A DNA stretch of 64,000 nt from NCBI RefSeq assembly GCF_000169375.1, contig NZ_AAXY01000007.1, positions 62,001 to 126,000 of the forward strand, written 5' to 3'. Below the pieces are notes generated by a model. The model did no database searches. It was given only the letters and a program-made list of their open reading frames with translations, and had not been told where the DNA came from. A program made the position numbers and the translations under genes. This DNA is from Marinobacter sp. ELB17. GTDB taxonomy: Bacteria > Pseudomonadota > Gammaproteobacteria > Pseudomonadales > Oleiphilaceae. Positions 9,701-16,469 of this stretch are shown piece by piece. Numbering within the stretch: the first letter of the stretch is position 1; the number at the start of each line of letters is the position of its first letter.

Positions 9701-10968
9701 TCAATGTCACTTTCGGCGGGCTTTTTGCCGGTAAACAAATGATAGGCAATCGCGCCCAACGAAAAAACGTCCAGATGAACGCCATCGGCGGCCCGGCCGT
9801 GGGCCTCTAACGCCGCGTAGCACCCTGCATCTTCTTGCACAAACTGGCTTAGATGGCTCATGGCGGTAATGTGGCGAGTTTCATTCTCGTACACCCGTTC
9901 AGCGGTCGCCCAGTTGCTGATTTTTACGTCGTATTTCTCATCACCTAAAGGTTTGACCCACACACTCTGAGGGCTAAGCCCACGGTGAAAGAGCTTCTGT
10001 CCGTGCGCGTACTTCACCGCTTCGGCAATCAGACGTAATAAATAGAGCGCCTGAGTTGTTTCCAGGCGGCGGCTTTGGCCAAGATTCATTAATAGATGAT
10101 CAAGCCGAAAAGCCATTGGGTCGTATTCGTAAACCAGAGCGGGCCCGCTGTCATGATGCAGGTAGTCTTTGGCTCGCATAATGCCAGGATGCTCAATTCC
10201 CTCGAGTAAACGGAACTCCAGCTGCGCCGCTTTCTCCAACCTTTTGACATCGGCTTCAGCTTTGCCCTGTGTCAGATAGATTCGAACTTTACGCTCGACA
10301 CCTAGCTCCGAGTGAACCGCATACCACTCCTGAAAGTTATCGGCTTCGCTCAGAAGGTGCTTAAGTTCGTAGCTGCCAACACGGCGCATGCGCAGTGATT
10401 CTTTAATCCCAGCTTCTTCAACCGCTCTGGTGATTACTCTGGCGGAAGACACAGGAATTTGCTTATGCGACCAACTTTCGTTGACCTGAGTGAGTTCTGG
10501 AAGAAGTTCTGTACGATTCACCACGCCTTGGCGTGCGTTATCATCTAGTTTGATGGTCAGATTTTCTGCCGACAAAAACACGAGTGCTTCTATGAAGGGG
10601 ACTCGTTCTTTACTACGTATAACAGATGCTTGCACCTTGAGCAGCGACGCCAGCTTCTGCGCTTTACGCCGGGTGAGCAATCTGGGGTTATCAAAGATTT
10701 TCTGGCCACCCTTTGGCTTTTCCCATACCCAGTTAGACGCATCACCCCGGATAACGCCCGGGTGTGATTTGATCTCTATGAGGTACATGCCTTTGGGTGT
10801 TAGCACCATCAGGTCGACTTCATTGATGGAACCATCTAAGGCAATAAACTCGAAGTTAGCCCAGGCGCGATAGGGATCATGGTCTGGTAACAACTGCTTA
10901 GCGAATTCCAGCGCTTCTATTTCCCAGGCGTAGTCAGACTGGGTGATTTGCTTCCACAGCATATCCAT
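6787..10968 (-). CDS. pglW: BREX type 2 protein PglW: NERD nuclease-like domain, pseudokinase, Ser/Thr kinase
   Basis: The protein is 1393 residues. Residues about 20-130 form a NERD domain with the nuclease-like residues D52, E65 and K67 (EVDLMVL ... LIEIKSHPG). Residues about 225-480 form a first kinase fold that is degenerate: HRG in place of HRD and no DFG. Residues about 500-760 form a second kinase with an intact loop HRDIKPEN and a DFS magnesium motif. Residues about 785-840 are a helix-hairpin-helix like the RNA polymerase alpha C-terminal domain (VLTGVGVKTRNELSEVI). The rest is mostly helical and unassigned. This order is that of PglW, the kinase of BREX-2/Pgl phage defence. I prefer ATG 10968 (AGGGAT in front) to the TTG one codon upstream. 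It is the first gene of a leftward operon, about 120 bp downstream of yicC. Confidence 0.85.
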   Translation of the reverse strand: MDMLWKQITQSDYAWEIEALEFAKQLLPDHDPYRAWANFEFIALDGSINEVDLMVLTPKGMYLIEIKSHPGVIRGDASNWVWEKPKGGQKIFDNPRLLTRRKAQKLASLLKVQASVIRSKERVPFIEALVFLSAENLTIKLDDNARQGVVNRTELLPELTQVNESWSHKQIPVSSARVITRAVEEAGIKESLRMRRVGSYELKHLLSEADNFQEWYAVHSELGVERKVRIYLTQGKAEADVKRLEKAAQLEFRLLEGIEHPGIMRAKDYLHHDSGPALVYEYDPMAFRLDHLLMNLGQSRRLETTQALYLLRLIAEAVKYAHGQKLFHRGLSPQSVWVKPLGDEKYDVKISNWATAERVYENETRHITAMSHLSQFVQEDAGCYAALEAHGRAADGVHLDVFSLGAIAYHLFTGKKPAESDIELLDKLRHSKGLQVTDEINGASEGMQYLVQYATHPDVGSRLESVTDFLQHLDVLEDEISQPDTLRSNNPTEARKGDTFAGGFTVVRPLGKGACSVVFQVQYQGQDRVLKIAATPDHNSRLIKEGNVLAKLRHQSIVAYHKTLDIGGHTALLLDYASEGTLAQRLRHVGAVQLELLERFGDDLLSAIAHLEDQALVHRDIKPENLGLVMQGSALHLILFDFSLSSVGADNVKAGTLAYMDPFIRDPGRRRWDDHAERFSAALTLYEMAAGALPGWAVAEGLPPLLEGELEVDRTLFDPSIRDRVVDFFKRALIRDARERFASAGDMLREWRKIFHQARTDTQHSTVHPGQRSCPINEARLDTQIGLLELSPQALDTLSRRNINTVAELIKLNRSRVRVLTGVGVKTRNELSEVIGQLQERLLEAQQRVQFDAGDTSIVSVDRLFQQILPKVTKATDPTRLRFLHEYLGRLDDDSPRGLHNVHWPTPAAISGYLGIETLMVRELISKVSVQWGKTKTITDLREDIAGLLEDNGGVMTAVELADAVLLRRGSVQDSPLRERWAYAVVRAAVETELSKQEPRWLLRRSGSRILIADNRQGWAEELADYANDLGDLADECANQYPLLSPVRALERIRAVPAPESFSELSNPRLSRLAAAASQQAALSSRAEFYPRGLPAKRALELAQGALLGSKALAVQDVQARVAGRYPAAEALPKRPQLDALVLALDIGFKWDAQFEFSNGNKGAYCLPSVGLTSFATGTTSYSAVTQQSDEDSASLREVKELHKRVQQVITASHFLALTVRPRQWQQAQLKLCADYPFKLISFDELLLRHVHQVCSDMPRAPDWQVVLNADSFDRASRDWQNLQRLVHRALPAMTQEILTAGQPVLLTDPGLMARYDLIGTWLADLRMQLMQENNGSSVDLPGLALLIAADDQFTGAAIDGSLVPTGAGSKEYARIPGSWFDYDVNTRKEGAA

Positions 10969-11087
10969 CAATGTGATCCCTATTACTAAGACAGAAGCCC
11001 AACCAGGTTATGGCTCTTAAGCTTCGCCACGATAAGAAAGCCCATTGTCCATATATCTAATGCGTCAGTACAGGTAGTATCTGAAAC

Positions 11088-11954
11088 CTACTCTATATTC
11101 TGCACCTGCTCCCGCAGCTGCTCAATCCACACTTTCAAGTCCACCGCAGCGCGGGTCAGGCCGGCGTCAATGCTTTTGCTGCTCAAGGTATTGGCTTCGC
11201 GGTTCAGCTCTTGCATCAAAAAATCCAGGCGTCGGCCGACGGCGTCTTCACTGGCCAGGGTATCGCGTACTTCGGCCACGTGGGCGTCCAGCCGATCCAG
11301 TTCTTCGGCGACATCGCTTTTTTGCGCCAGCATCACCATTTCCTGAGCTATGCGTTCCGGGTCGAGCTCTATTTTGGCTTTTTCAAAGCGTTCGCGCAGC
11401 TGTTGCTCCTGAGCCTGAAGCAGCTGCGGCATGCGCTCACGCACGTCAGCCACTTGGGCTTGTATGGCGACCAGACGCTGTTCCAAAATAGCCAGCAAGC
11501 GCTCGCCTTCACGTGTTCTTGCCGCTACCAGTTCGTTTATGGTTTGCTCAAACAGGCTGGCCGCGGCGGCTTTGGCCTGGGTGTAATCCTGCTCGGGCGT
11601 TGCCATAACACCCGGCCAGCGCAATATGTCCAGCGCGCTGATGTGGGCAGGGTTGTCCAGAATCCGGCTAATGCGTTTGGCCGCGTCGTTCAGCGCCTGG
11701 GTTAGCGGCTCGTCGATGGCGAAGCTGTGTTGGGCCTGGTCGCTTGCGTGCAGCCGAAGACTCACGTCTACCTTGCCGCGCTTCAGTTGTTCGCGCAGCT
11801 GTTCGCGAAAATCGTTTTCCAGCCCTCGCAGGCACTCCGGCAAGCGGAATGACGGCTCCAGGTAGCGATGGTTAACGGTGCGAATCTCGCAGGTCAGTAC
11901 ACCCCAGTCGCCACGAGTTTCCTGGCGCGCAAAGGCAGTCATACTTCGAATCAT
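11088..11954 (-). CDS. yicC: YicC family endoribonuclease
   Basis: The protein is 288 residues, full length for the family. It starts MIRSMTAFAR, with NHRYLEPSFRLPE after it and the C-terminal DUF1732 block EELDRLDAHVAEV...GRRLDFLMQELNREANTLSSKS. YicC proteins are RNA-binding endoribonucleases implicated in sRNA turnover. In pseudomonads yicC lies near gmk, divergent from rph. Here rph is divergent as expected, but what follows yicC is the BREX island rather than gmk, so the island seems to have entered just downstream of yicC. Confidence 0.93.
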   Translation of the reverse strand: MIRSMTAFARQETRGDWGVLTCEIRTVNHRYLEPSFRLPECLRGLENDFREQLREQLKRGKVDVSLRLHASDQAQHSFAIDEPLTQALNDAAKRISRILDNPAHISALDILRWPGVMATPEQDYTQAKAAAASLFEQTINELVAARTREGERLLAILEQRLVAIQAQVADVRERMPQLLQAQEQQLRERFEKAKIELDPERIAQEMVMLAQKSDVAEELDRLDAHVAEVRDTLASEDAVGRRLDFLMQELNREANTLSSKSIDAGLTRAAVDLKVWIEQLREQVQNIE

Positions 11955-12102
11955 GGTAACTCCGGCATCGTTTTATCAGCCTGATCAGCCAGGCTTTTAC
12001 AGAGTCTATCAGGCTAAAGCGCCGAGCAGCGAACCGCAGTAAGCGGATTCCGCGGCGACGCCACGCCGCTTGGGTCTGGCGGGTCAGAAGCCGGCACGGC
12101 CG

Positions 12103-12111
12103 TGCTATACT
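12103..12111 (+). promoter_or_regulatory. extended -10 candidate for rph
   Basis: TGCTATACT (TG, one base, TATACT) lies 75 bp before the rph start in the yicC/rph divergent gap. The -35 region is poor, as is common for extended -10 promoters. Confidence 0.4.
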
Positions 12112-12185
12112 GCGCGCCCATTCATTTACACCAGCGGGCCTGCGGCCCAGACACGCTGCTCATTAACCAATCAGGAATCTTTTAT

Positions 12186-12902
12186 ATGCGACCCAGTGGC
12201 AGAACCCCCGAACAACCCAGAGACATTCGCATTACCCGTAACTACACCCGTCACGCCGAAGGCTCTGTACTGATCGAGTTCGGCGACACCAAGGTGATTT
12301 GTACGGCATCAGTGGAAAACAAGGTGCCGCCGTTTTTGCGCGGCGAAGGTCAGGGCTGGATTACCGCGGAGTACGGCATGCTGCCCCGCTCTACCAATAG
12401 CCGTATGGGACGCGAAGCAGCCCGCGGCAAACAAGGTGGCCGCACGGTTGAAATCCAGCGCCTGATTGGCCGTTCCCTGCGCGCTGCGGTGGACCTGAAA
12501 GCACTGGGCGAGCACACCATCACCATCGACTGCGATGTTATTCAAGCCGACGGCGGCACCCGCACCGCCGCCATTACCGGTGGCTGCGTAGCGCTGGTAG
12601 ACGCGCTGAATTTTCTGGTAGCACAAAAGCGCCTGAAGAAATCGCCGCTGAAGCAGATGGTTGCGGCGGTATCCGTCGGCGTATTCAAAGGCAAACCGGT
12701 TGTGGATCTGGACTACCCGGAAGATTCGGTTGCGGAAACTGACATGAACGTGGTGATGACAGATAAAGGCGGCTTTATCGAAATTCAGGGCACGGCGGAA
12801 GGCGCGCCTTTCGCTCAGGAAGAACTGGACAGCATGCTGGTACTGGCAAAACAGGGTATTGAAACGTTATTTGCGCTGCAGAACGAAGCGCTTAACGGCT
12901 AA
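12186..12902 (+). CDS. rph: ribonuclease PH
   Basis: The protein is 238 residues, the normal RNase PH length. It starts [16 protein letters not shown], with [19 protein letters not shown] and [23 protein letters not shown] (phosphate/RNA-binding arginines), [18 protein letters not shown], and the C-terminal GTAEGAPF. It is a phosphorolytic 3'-5' exonuclease that trims tRNA 3' ends. ATG 12186 follows AGGAATC; the longer open frame upstream is not conserved sequence. Confidence 0.96.
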   Translation: MRPSGRTPEQPRDIRITRNYTRHAEGSVLIEFGDTKVICTASVENKVPPFLRGEGQGWITAEYGMLPRSTNSRMGREAARGKQGGRTVEIQRLIGRSLRAAVDLKALGEHTITIDCDVIQADGGTRTAAITGGCVALVDALNFLVAQKRLKKSPLKQMVAAVSVGVFKGKPVVDLDYPEDSVAETDMNVVMTDKGGFIEIQGTAEGAPFAQEELDSMLVLAKQGIETLFALQNEALNG

Positions 12903-12945
12903 CTCAAAACCTTGGGTGTCGAGGGCTAGAGATTTGATCCAAATC

Positions 12946-12970
12946 GGGGACGGATTTTAAATCCGTCCCC
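12946..12970. repeat. 25-bp REP-like palindrome between convergent rph and crc
   Basis: ggggacggattt, one central base, then its perfect 12-bp complement. It fills the 84-bp gap between two convergent genes and could act as a terminator for both, though no clear T-run follows. Its GGGGACGG...CCGTCCCC form looks like a REP-type repeat; that needs a genome-wide count. Confidence 0.6.
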
Positions 12971-12986
12971 TATGTTCAAGGTCAAC

Positions 12987-13793
12987 CTAAAACCCAATCT
13001 CGATGTCGTAATCCATCACTACCGGCGCATGATCAGAAAACCGGGTGTCATCATCAATCCAGCCATCTTGAATGGTCTTGCGAATACCCGGCGTAGCAAT
13101 CTGATAATCCACCCGAATACCTGACTGCTTGCGCCAACCTGAAGCCCACTCCGGCCACCAGGTAAACTGATTGCTTTGTTTGTTAATATCACGGAACGCA
13201 TCAATGCTGCCCATTTCTTCGAACAAACGGTCTAGCCAAGCCCGCTCGTGAGGCAAAAAACCGGATACGTCCAATTTGTGATAGCGCGGACTGGCATCGG
13301 TGACGTGATGAGCGCTTTGCAGGTTGGCACACACAATAAACTGCCGGCGTTTACGCAGGGTTTTTTGCATGTGTACGCCAAACGCGTCCATAAAATCGTC
13401 TTTATGATCCAGAACGGTCAGGTCGTCACCACCAATCGGGTCGTCTTCCAGGCCAAGGGCGCAGGGCGCCAGCACGCAGGCTACGGAGACCTTGTCGAAA
13501 TCGGCCTGGATAAACCGGCCTTCGCGGTCAGCCTGCTCATTAGCAAAGCCATACATGATGGCTTTAGGGAAGTGACGAGTGTAAATTCCAACACCGCCAT
13601 CTTCATTGTTTTCGCCGTCAATAAAATAGGCTTCATAGCCTTCTGGCACCAGTTGGCGGTCTTCAACCTCGTAGGCGCGCATGCGGTGGTCCTGAACGCA
13701 GATAACGTCGGCATCTTGCCCTGCTATCCAGTCAAAAAAACCTTTTCCAACAGCCTGTTCAAGACCGTTGACGCTGATTGATACTACCCGCAT
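12987..13793 (-). CDS. crc: catabolite repression control protein Crc
   Basis: The protein is 268 residues. The fold is that of exonuclease III/AP endonucleases, but active-site residues are changed: QD in place of QE near residue 34, and CANLQSAH where ExoIII has CGDWNIAH, so both the Asp and the Asn are lost. SDHAPVVMDYD is kept. Together with ADVICVQD, GRFIQADFDKVS and GFLPHERAWLD this matches Crc, the non-nuclease homologue that works with Hfq to block translation of catabolic mRNAs. Position next to rph and opposite pyrE is the Pseudomonas arrangement. An annotation as xthA would be misleading. Confidence 0.9.
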   Translation of the reverse strand: MRVVSISVNGLEQAVGKGFFDWIAGQDADVICVQDHRMRAYEVEDRQLVPEGYEAYFIDGENNEDGGVGIYTRHFPKAIMYGFANEQADREGRFIQADFDKVSVACVLAPCALGLEDDPIGGDDLTVLDHKDDFMDAFGVHMQKTLRKRRQFIVCANLQSAHHVTDASPRYHKLDVSGFLPHERAWLDRLFEEMGSIDAFRDINKQSNQFTWWPEWASGWRKQSGIRVDYQIATPGIRKTIQDGWIDDDTRFSDHAPVVMDYDIEIGF

Positions 13794-13873
13794 ACGTATT
13801 CCCTGATTCGGTTTGTGTGTATGATACCGATTTTAAGCAGATTTTAAAGACCAACAGCCCTAGAAGCCGCGCT

Positions 13874-14510
13874 ATGCATGACTATCAGAAAAACTTTATC
13901 GAGTCGCCATACAGCGCAATGTACTGCGTTTGGCAAATTTACACTCAAATCCGGTCGCATCAGCCCCTACTTTTTTAACGCGGGCCTGTTCAATACCGGT
14001 AATGATCTTCTACAGTTAAGCCAAGCCTACGCAGCAGCCATTGAACGCAGTACTCTGAATTATGACATTATTTTCGGGCCCGCCTATAAGGGCATTCCGT
14101 TGGCTACCGTAACGGCTATGGCGTTAGCAAAAGCTGGTAACAATAAACCTTTTGCCTTCAACCGTAAGGAAAAGAAAGATCACGGTGAAGGCGGAAGCAT
14201 CGTCGGTGCGCCTCTGAACGGTAGAGTACTGATTATAGATGATGTTATTACCGCTGGCACCGCTATTCGCGAAGCAATTGAGATCATCCATCAGGCGGGT
14301 GCCGAACCCGCCGGGGTACTGATCGCACTGGACCGCCAGGAAAAAGGCAAAGGCAAATTGTCTGCCATCCAGGAAGTAGAACAGCAGTTCTGCATACCCG
14401 TGGTCAGCATTATCGGGCTCGACCAGGTACTGGACTACATCAGTCGCAACCCCGCTTTCGGCCAACACGCTGATGCGGTGACGCGCTACCGGGAATCTTA
14501 CGGAGTTTAA
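13874..14510 (+). pseudogene. pyrE: orotate phosphoribosyltransferase, two N-terminal frameshifts
   Basis: The real N-terminus [10 protein letters not shown] starts at ATG 13874. The frame then needs a missing base at about 13904 (gag t-c gcc, expected gag ttc gcc) to give FAIQRNVLR, and another at about 13930 (cgt tt ggc, expected cgt ttt ggc) to reach [10 protein letters not shown]. From there it is open to 14510. The restored protein would be 212 residues, normal for PyrE, with [24 protein letters not shown] and the PRPP loop [13 protein letters not shown]. Both breaks are single T losses in T runs. PyrE is required for de novo pyrimidine synthesis, so sequencing error is at least as likely as a true lesion. 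Confidence 0.85.
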
Positions 14511-14513
14511 CGA

Positions 14514-15140
14514 ATGGCAAAACACCTGACCGCTTCACTCCTCATGTTCAGCCTGATTGGCACCAGTGCCATCAGTGCCACTTCGGTCCACGCCGGCATG
14601 TACAGGTATACGGATGAAAACGGCCAGGTGGTCATTGGCAGCAGCATTCCACAGGAAGCAACGCAACGCGGCTATGACATTCTTAACAACAATGGGCGTG
14701 TCGTCACCATTATTGCGCCCGCCCCTACGGAACAGGAACTGGCCGAGCGCAGTGCCGAGCAACAACGCCAAGACGCCCTGGAGCTCCAACGCGAACAAGA
14801 CCGAAAACTGCTGAAGCGCTTCAGTCACCCAGATCAGGCGCGCAGCGCCATGAACCGGAAAATTCGCGAGTTGGAAGGGCTGATCAGCCTGAAAAAAGGC
14901 AATATTACAGTCATCTCCGGGCAGTTGAACGCCGAACAAAGCCGCGCCGCCGATCTGGAACGCTCTGGGCAAAAGATTCCCGAGGCAACCCTGGAGAAAA
15001 TTCGTCGGCTGGAAACGCAGATTCTGGATATTGAACAGGAAATTGAAATCCAGACCCAAGACATTCAGACCCAACAGGAAATCTACGAAATAGATATTCG
15101 CCGGCTGCAACAATTAACCGACAAAAAAAAGGAAGACTAA
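14514..15140 (+). CDS. DUF4124 domain exported coiled-coil protein
   Basis: The protein is 208 residues. A signal peptide (about 1-27, ending SVHAG) precedes the DUF4124 motif MYRYTDENGQVVIGSSIPQ. The rest (about 75-205) is a long Glu/Gln-rich helix forming coiled coils. It starts 3 bp after pyrE and probably shares its transcript. DUF4124 proteins are periplasmic and of unknown role. Confidence 0.85.
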   Translation: MAKHLTASLLMFSLIGTSAISATSVHAGMYRYTDENGQVVIGSSIPQEATQRGYDILNNNGRVVTIIAPAPTEQELAERSAEQQRQDALELQREQDRKLLKRFSHPDQARSAMNRKIRELEGLISLKKGNITVISGQLNAEQSRAADLERSGQKIPEATLEKIRRLETQILDIEQEIEIQTQDIQTQQEIYEIDIRRLQQLTDKKKED

Positions 15141-15157
15141 ACCAGTCTCCCTTTTTT
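15131..15157 (+). terminator. Rho-independent terminator after the DUF4124 gene
   Basis: An 8-bp stem (ggaagact / agtctccc, one mismatch) with loop aaacc is followed by six T. The left arm overlaps the last codons of the gene. Confidence 0.65.
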
Positions 15158-15220
15158 ATTGGCATTCGCCGATTTCAACCGGCCCACACTCTTAGTGAGT
15201 TTAAGGGCCGTTGAATGCAA

Positions 15221-15727
15221 TCAGGCGGAAGCTGTGTCTTCAGTTTTCGCGTCGCTGGATTTAGCCGGCTCAGCTTCTTCCGCTTTTACTTCTTTGCTGT
15301 CTTCGGCTTTGTCGGCCTTAGCAGCGGCTGCAGGAGCGGCTTTGGCTTTCTTAGGGCTGCTCTTGCGCGCCGATTTGGCGGGCTCAACAGCTGTTTTTAC
15401 ATCTTCTGCAGTTGCAGCAACATCGACTGCACCTTCTGCTACGGTATCGGCACCTTCAGCTACTTGCTTCTCAACGCGTGAGATCAGCTGGGCGGTGAAT
15501 TCACCAACCGTGCCGTTCAGTTCGCGCAGTTGGTCAAACACGTTTTCGCTGTAGCCATAATAGCTCTTACGCAGGGATTTAACGCTGTGAGTGCGAGCGC
15601 TTTCTTCCAGCTTTTCAGCCATGTCGAAAGGCTTGGCAGACAAACGCTTCTGCTGCTTTTCAGCGGCATCGATACCCTTGTTGACCATGTCCTGAAGCTG
15701 TTGCTGATAAGTGGTAAGTACACCCAT
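15221..15727 (-). CDS. phasin family protein with Ala/Lys-rich tail
   Basis: The protein is 168 residues. The N-terminal 110 residues are amphipathic helix (YQQQLQDMVNKGIDAAEKQQK ...) as in phasins, which coat polyhydroxyalkanoate granules. Residues about 120-168 are rich in Ala, Lys and Glu (SARKSSPKKAKAAPAAAAK), like the histone-H1-like tail of PhaF that binds DNA. No PHA synthase gene is nearby, so the granule role is by family only. Confidence 0.75.
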   Translation of the reverse strand: MGVLTTYQQQLQDMVNKGIDAAEKQQKRLSAKPFDMAEKLEESARTHSVKSLRKSYYGYSENVFDQLRELNGTVGEFTAQLISRVEKQVAEGADTVAEGAVDVAATAEDVKTAVEPAKSARKSSPKKAKAAPAAAAKADKAEDSKEVKAEEAEPAKSSDAKTEDTASA

Positions 15728-15871
15728 AATAATTCTCCTGTGCTGCGCTTGTTGATCAAAAGTGTTTTCGATCGATCAGTTCAGGTTAGGGAGAAAAGTT
15801 AGAGTGTTCACACTAAAATCAAAAATCGTTCAAAAATTATTCTGCCAGCCTGGTTAACGACGCATTCATCA

Positions 15872-16207
15872 CTACCAGCGGAACAGCACCCAGCTTGGCA
15901 CCAGCATGCCGGATTCACTTTCACGGGCCCAGCCACCGTCCGCAGGTACCAGGTAGTATTCCGGCCCTACTTGGGGCACAACCTTTATTTCCATCACCTG
16001 ACCATTCACCCGGTACTCGTAATACACCTCTTTTTCGCCGCTGCGGATAACAATCTGGGTGCCAGCGTTAGACGGCTGATAGTCCGAGATGATCACCGGC
16101 TGTTTTGGCGTTTCTACAACGGTGTCGTCCAGATTGCCTGTTTCCTGGGCAACAACGGTCGCTAACGGCCAGGCCAACAACACAAGTGGTAAAATGATTC
16201 TTTTCAT
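15872..16207 (-). CDS. DUF2782 family exported protein
   Basis: The protein is 111 residues with a signal peptide (1-20, ending VVAQ), then VIISDYQPSNAGTQIVIRSGEKEVYYEYRVNG and a C-terminal WVLFRW. This matches the DUF2782 proteins found next to polA in pseudomonads. It is divergent from polA. Function unknown. Confidence 0.8.
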   Translation of the reverse strand: MKRIILPLVLLAWPLATVVAQETGNLDDTVVETPKQPVIISDYQPSNAGTQIVIRSGEKEVYYEYRVNGQVMEIKVVPQVGPEYYLVPADGGWARESESGMLVPSWVLFRW

Positions 16208-16304
16208 TTTCGTGATACCCTTTTGACCATCTGTTTATGGTGCGCTTATTGACGATTTGCTGGCTTTTTCAAGCCGGTTTCGCACCCGAAATAATCGCCA
16301 TACT

Positions 16305-16406
16305 TTTTATCACTACCGTACTTTTATCACTACCGTACTTTTATCATTGCCGTACTTTTATCATTGCCGTACTTTTATCATTGCCGTACTTTTATCATTG
16401 CCGTAC
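16305..16406. repeat. six tandem 17-bp repeats upstream of polA
   Basis: There are six head-to-tail units of ttttatcattgccgtac. The first two carry cacta in place of catt/g (TTTTATCACTACCGTAC); the other four are identical. They lie 64 bp before the polA start in the 262-bp DUF2782/polA gap. No spacers are present, so this is not CRISPR. It could be replication slippage or a protein-binding array acting on polA. Confidence 0.95.
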
Positions 16407-16469
16407 TCGTTCCCATTAGAGTTACACAAGGCAACCCACGCTTCAATACGATTGCAGGCACAGACAGCT

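Noticed and set aside
12102..12185. Earlier start for RNase PH
   Set aside because: RNase PH begins MRPSGR; the 28 extra residues cover the promoter region.
12987..13793. Exonuclease III (xthA)
   Set aside because: The fold matches, but catalytic Asp/Asn and Glu positions are changed and the neighbours are rph and pyrE; Crc fits better.
16305..16406. CRISPR-like array
   Set aside because: Units are directly adjacent with no spacers and only 17 bp long.
16257..16469. N-terminal extension of DNA polymerase I
   Set aside because: The extra 71 residues translate the tandem repeat; the conserved start is ATG 16470.
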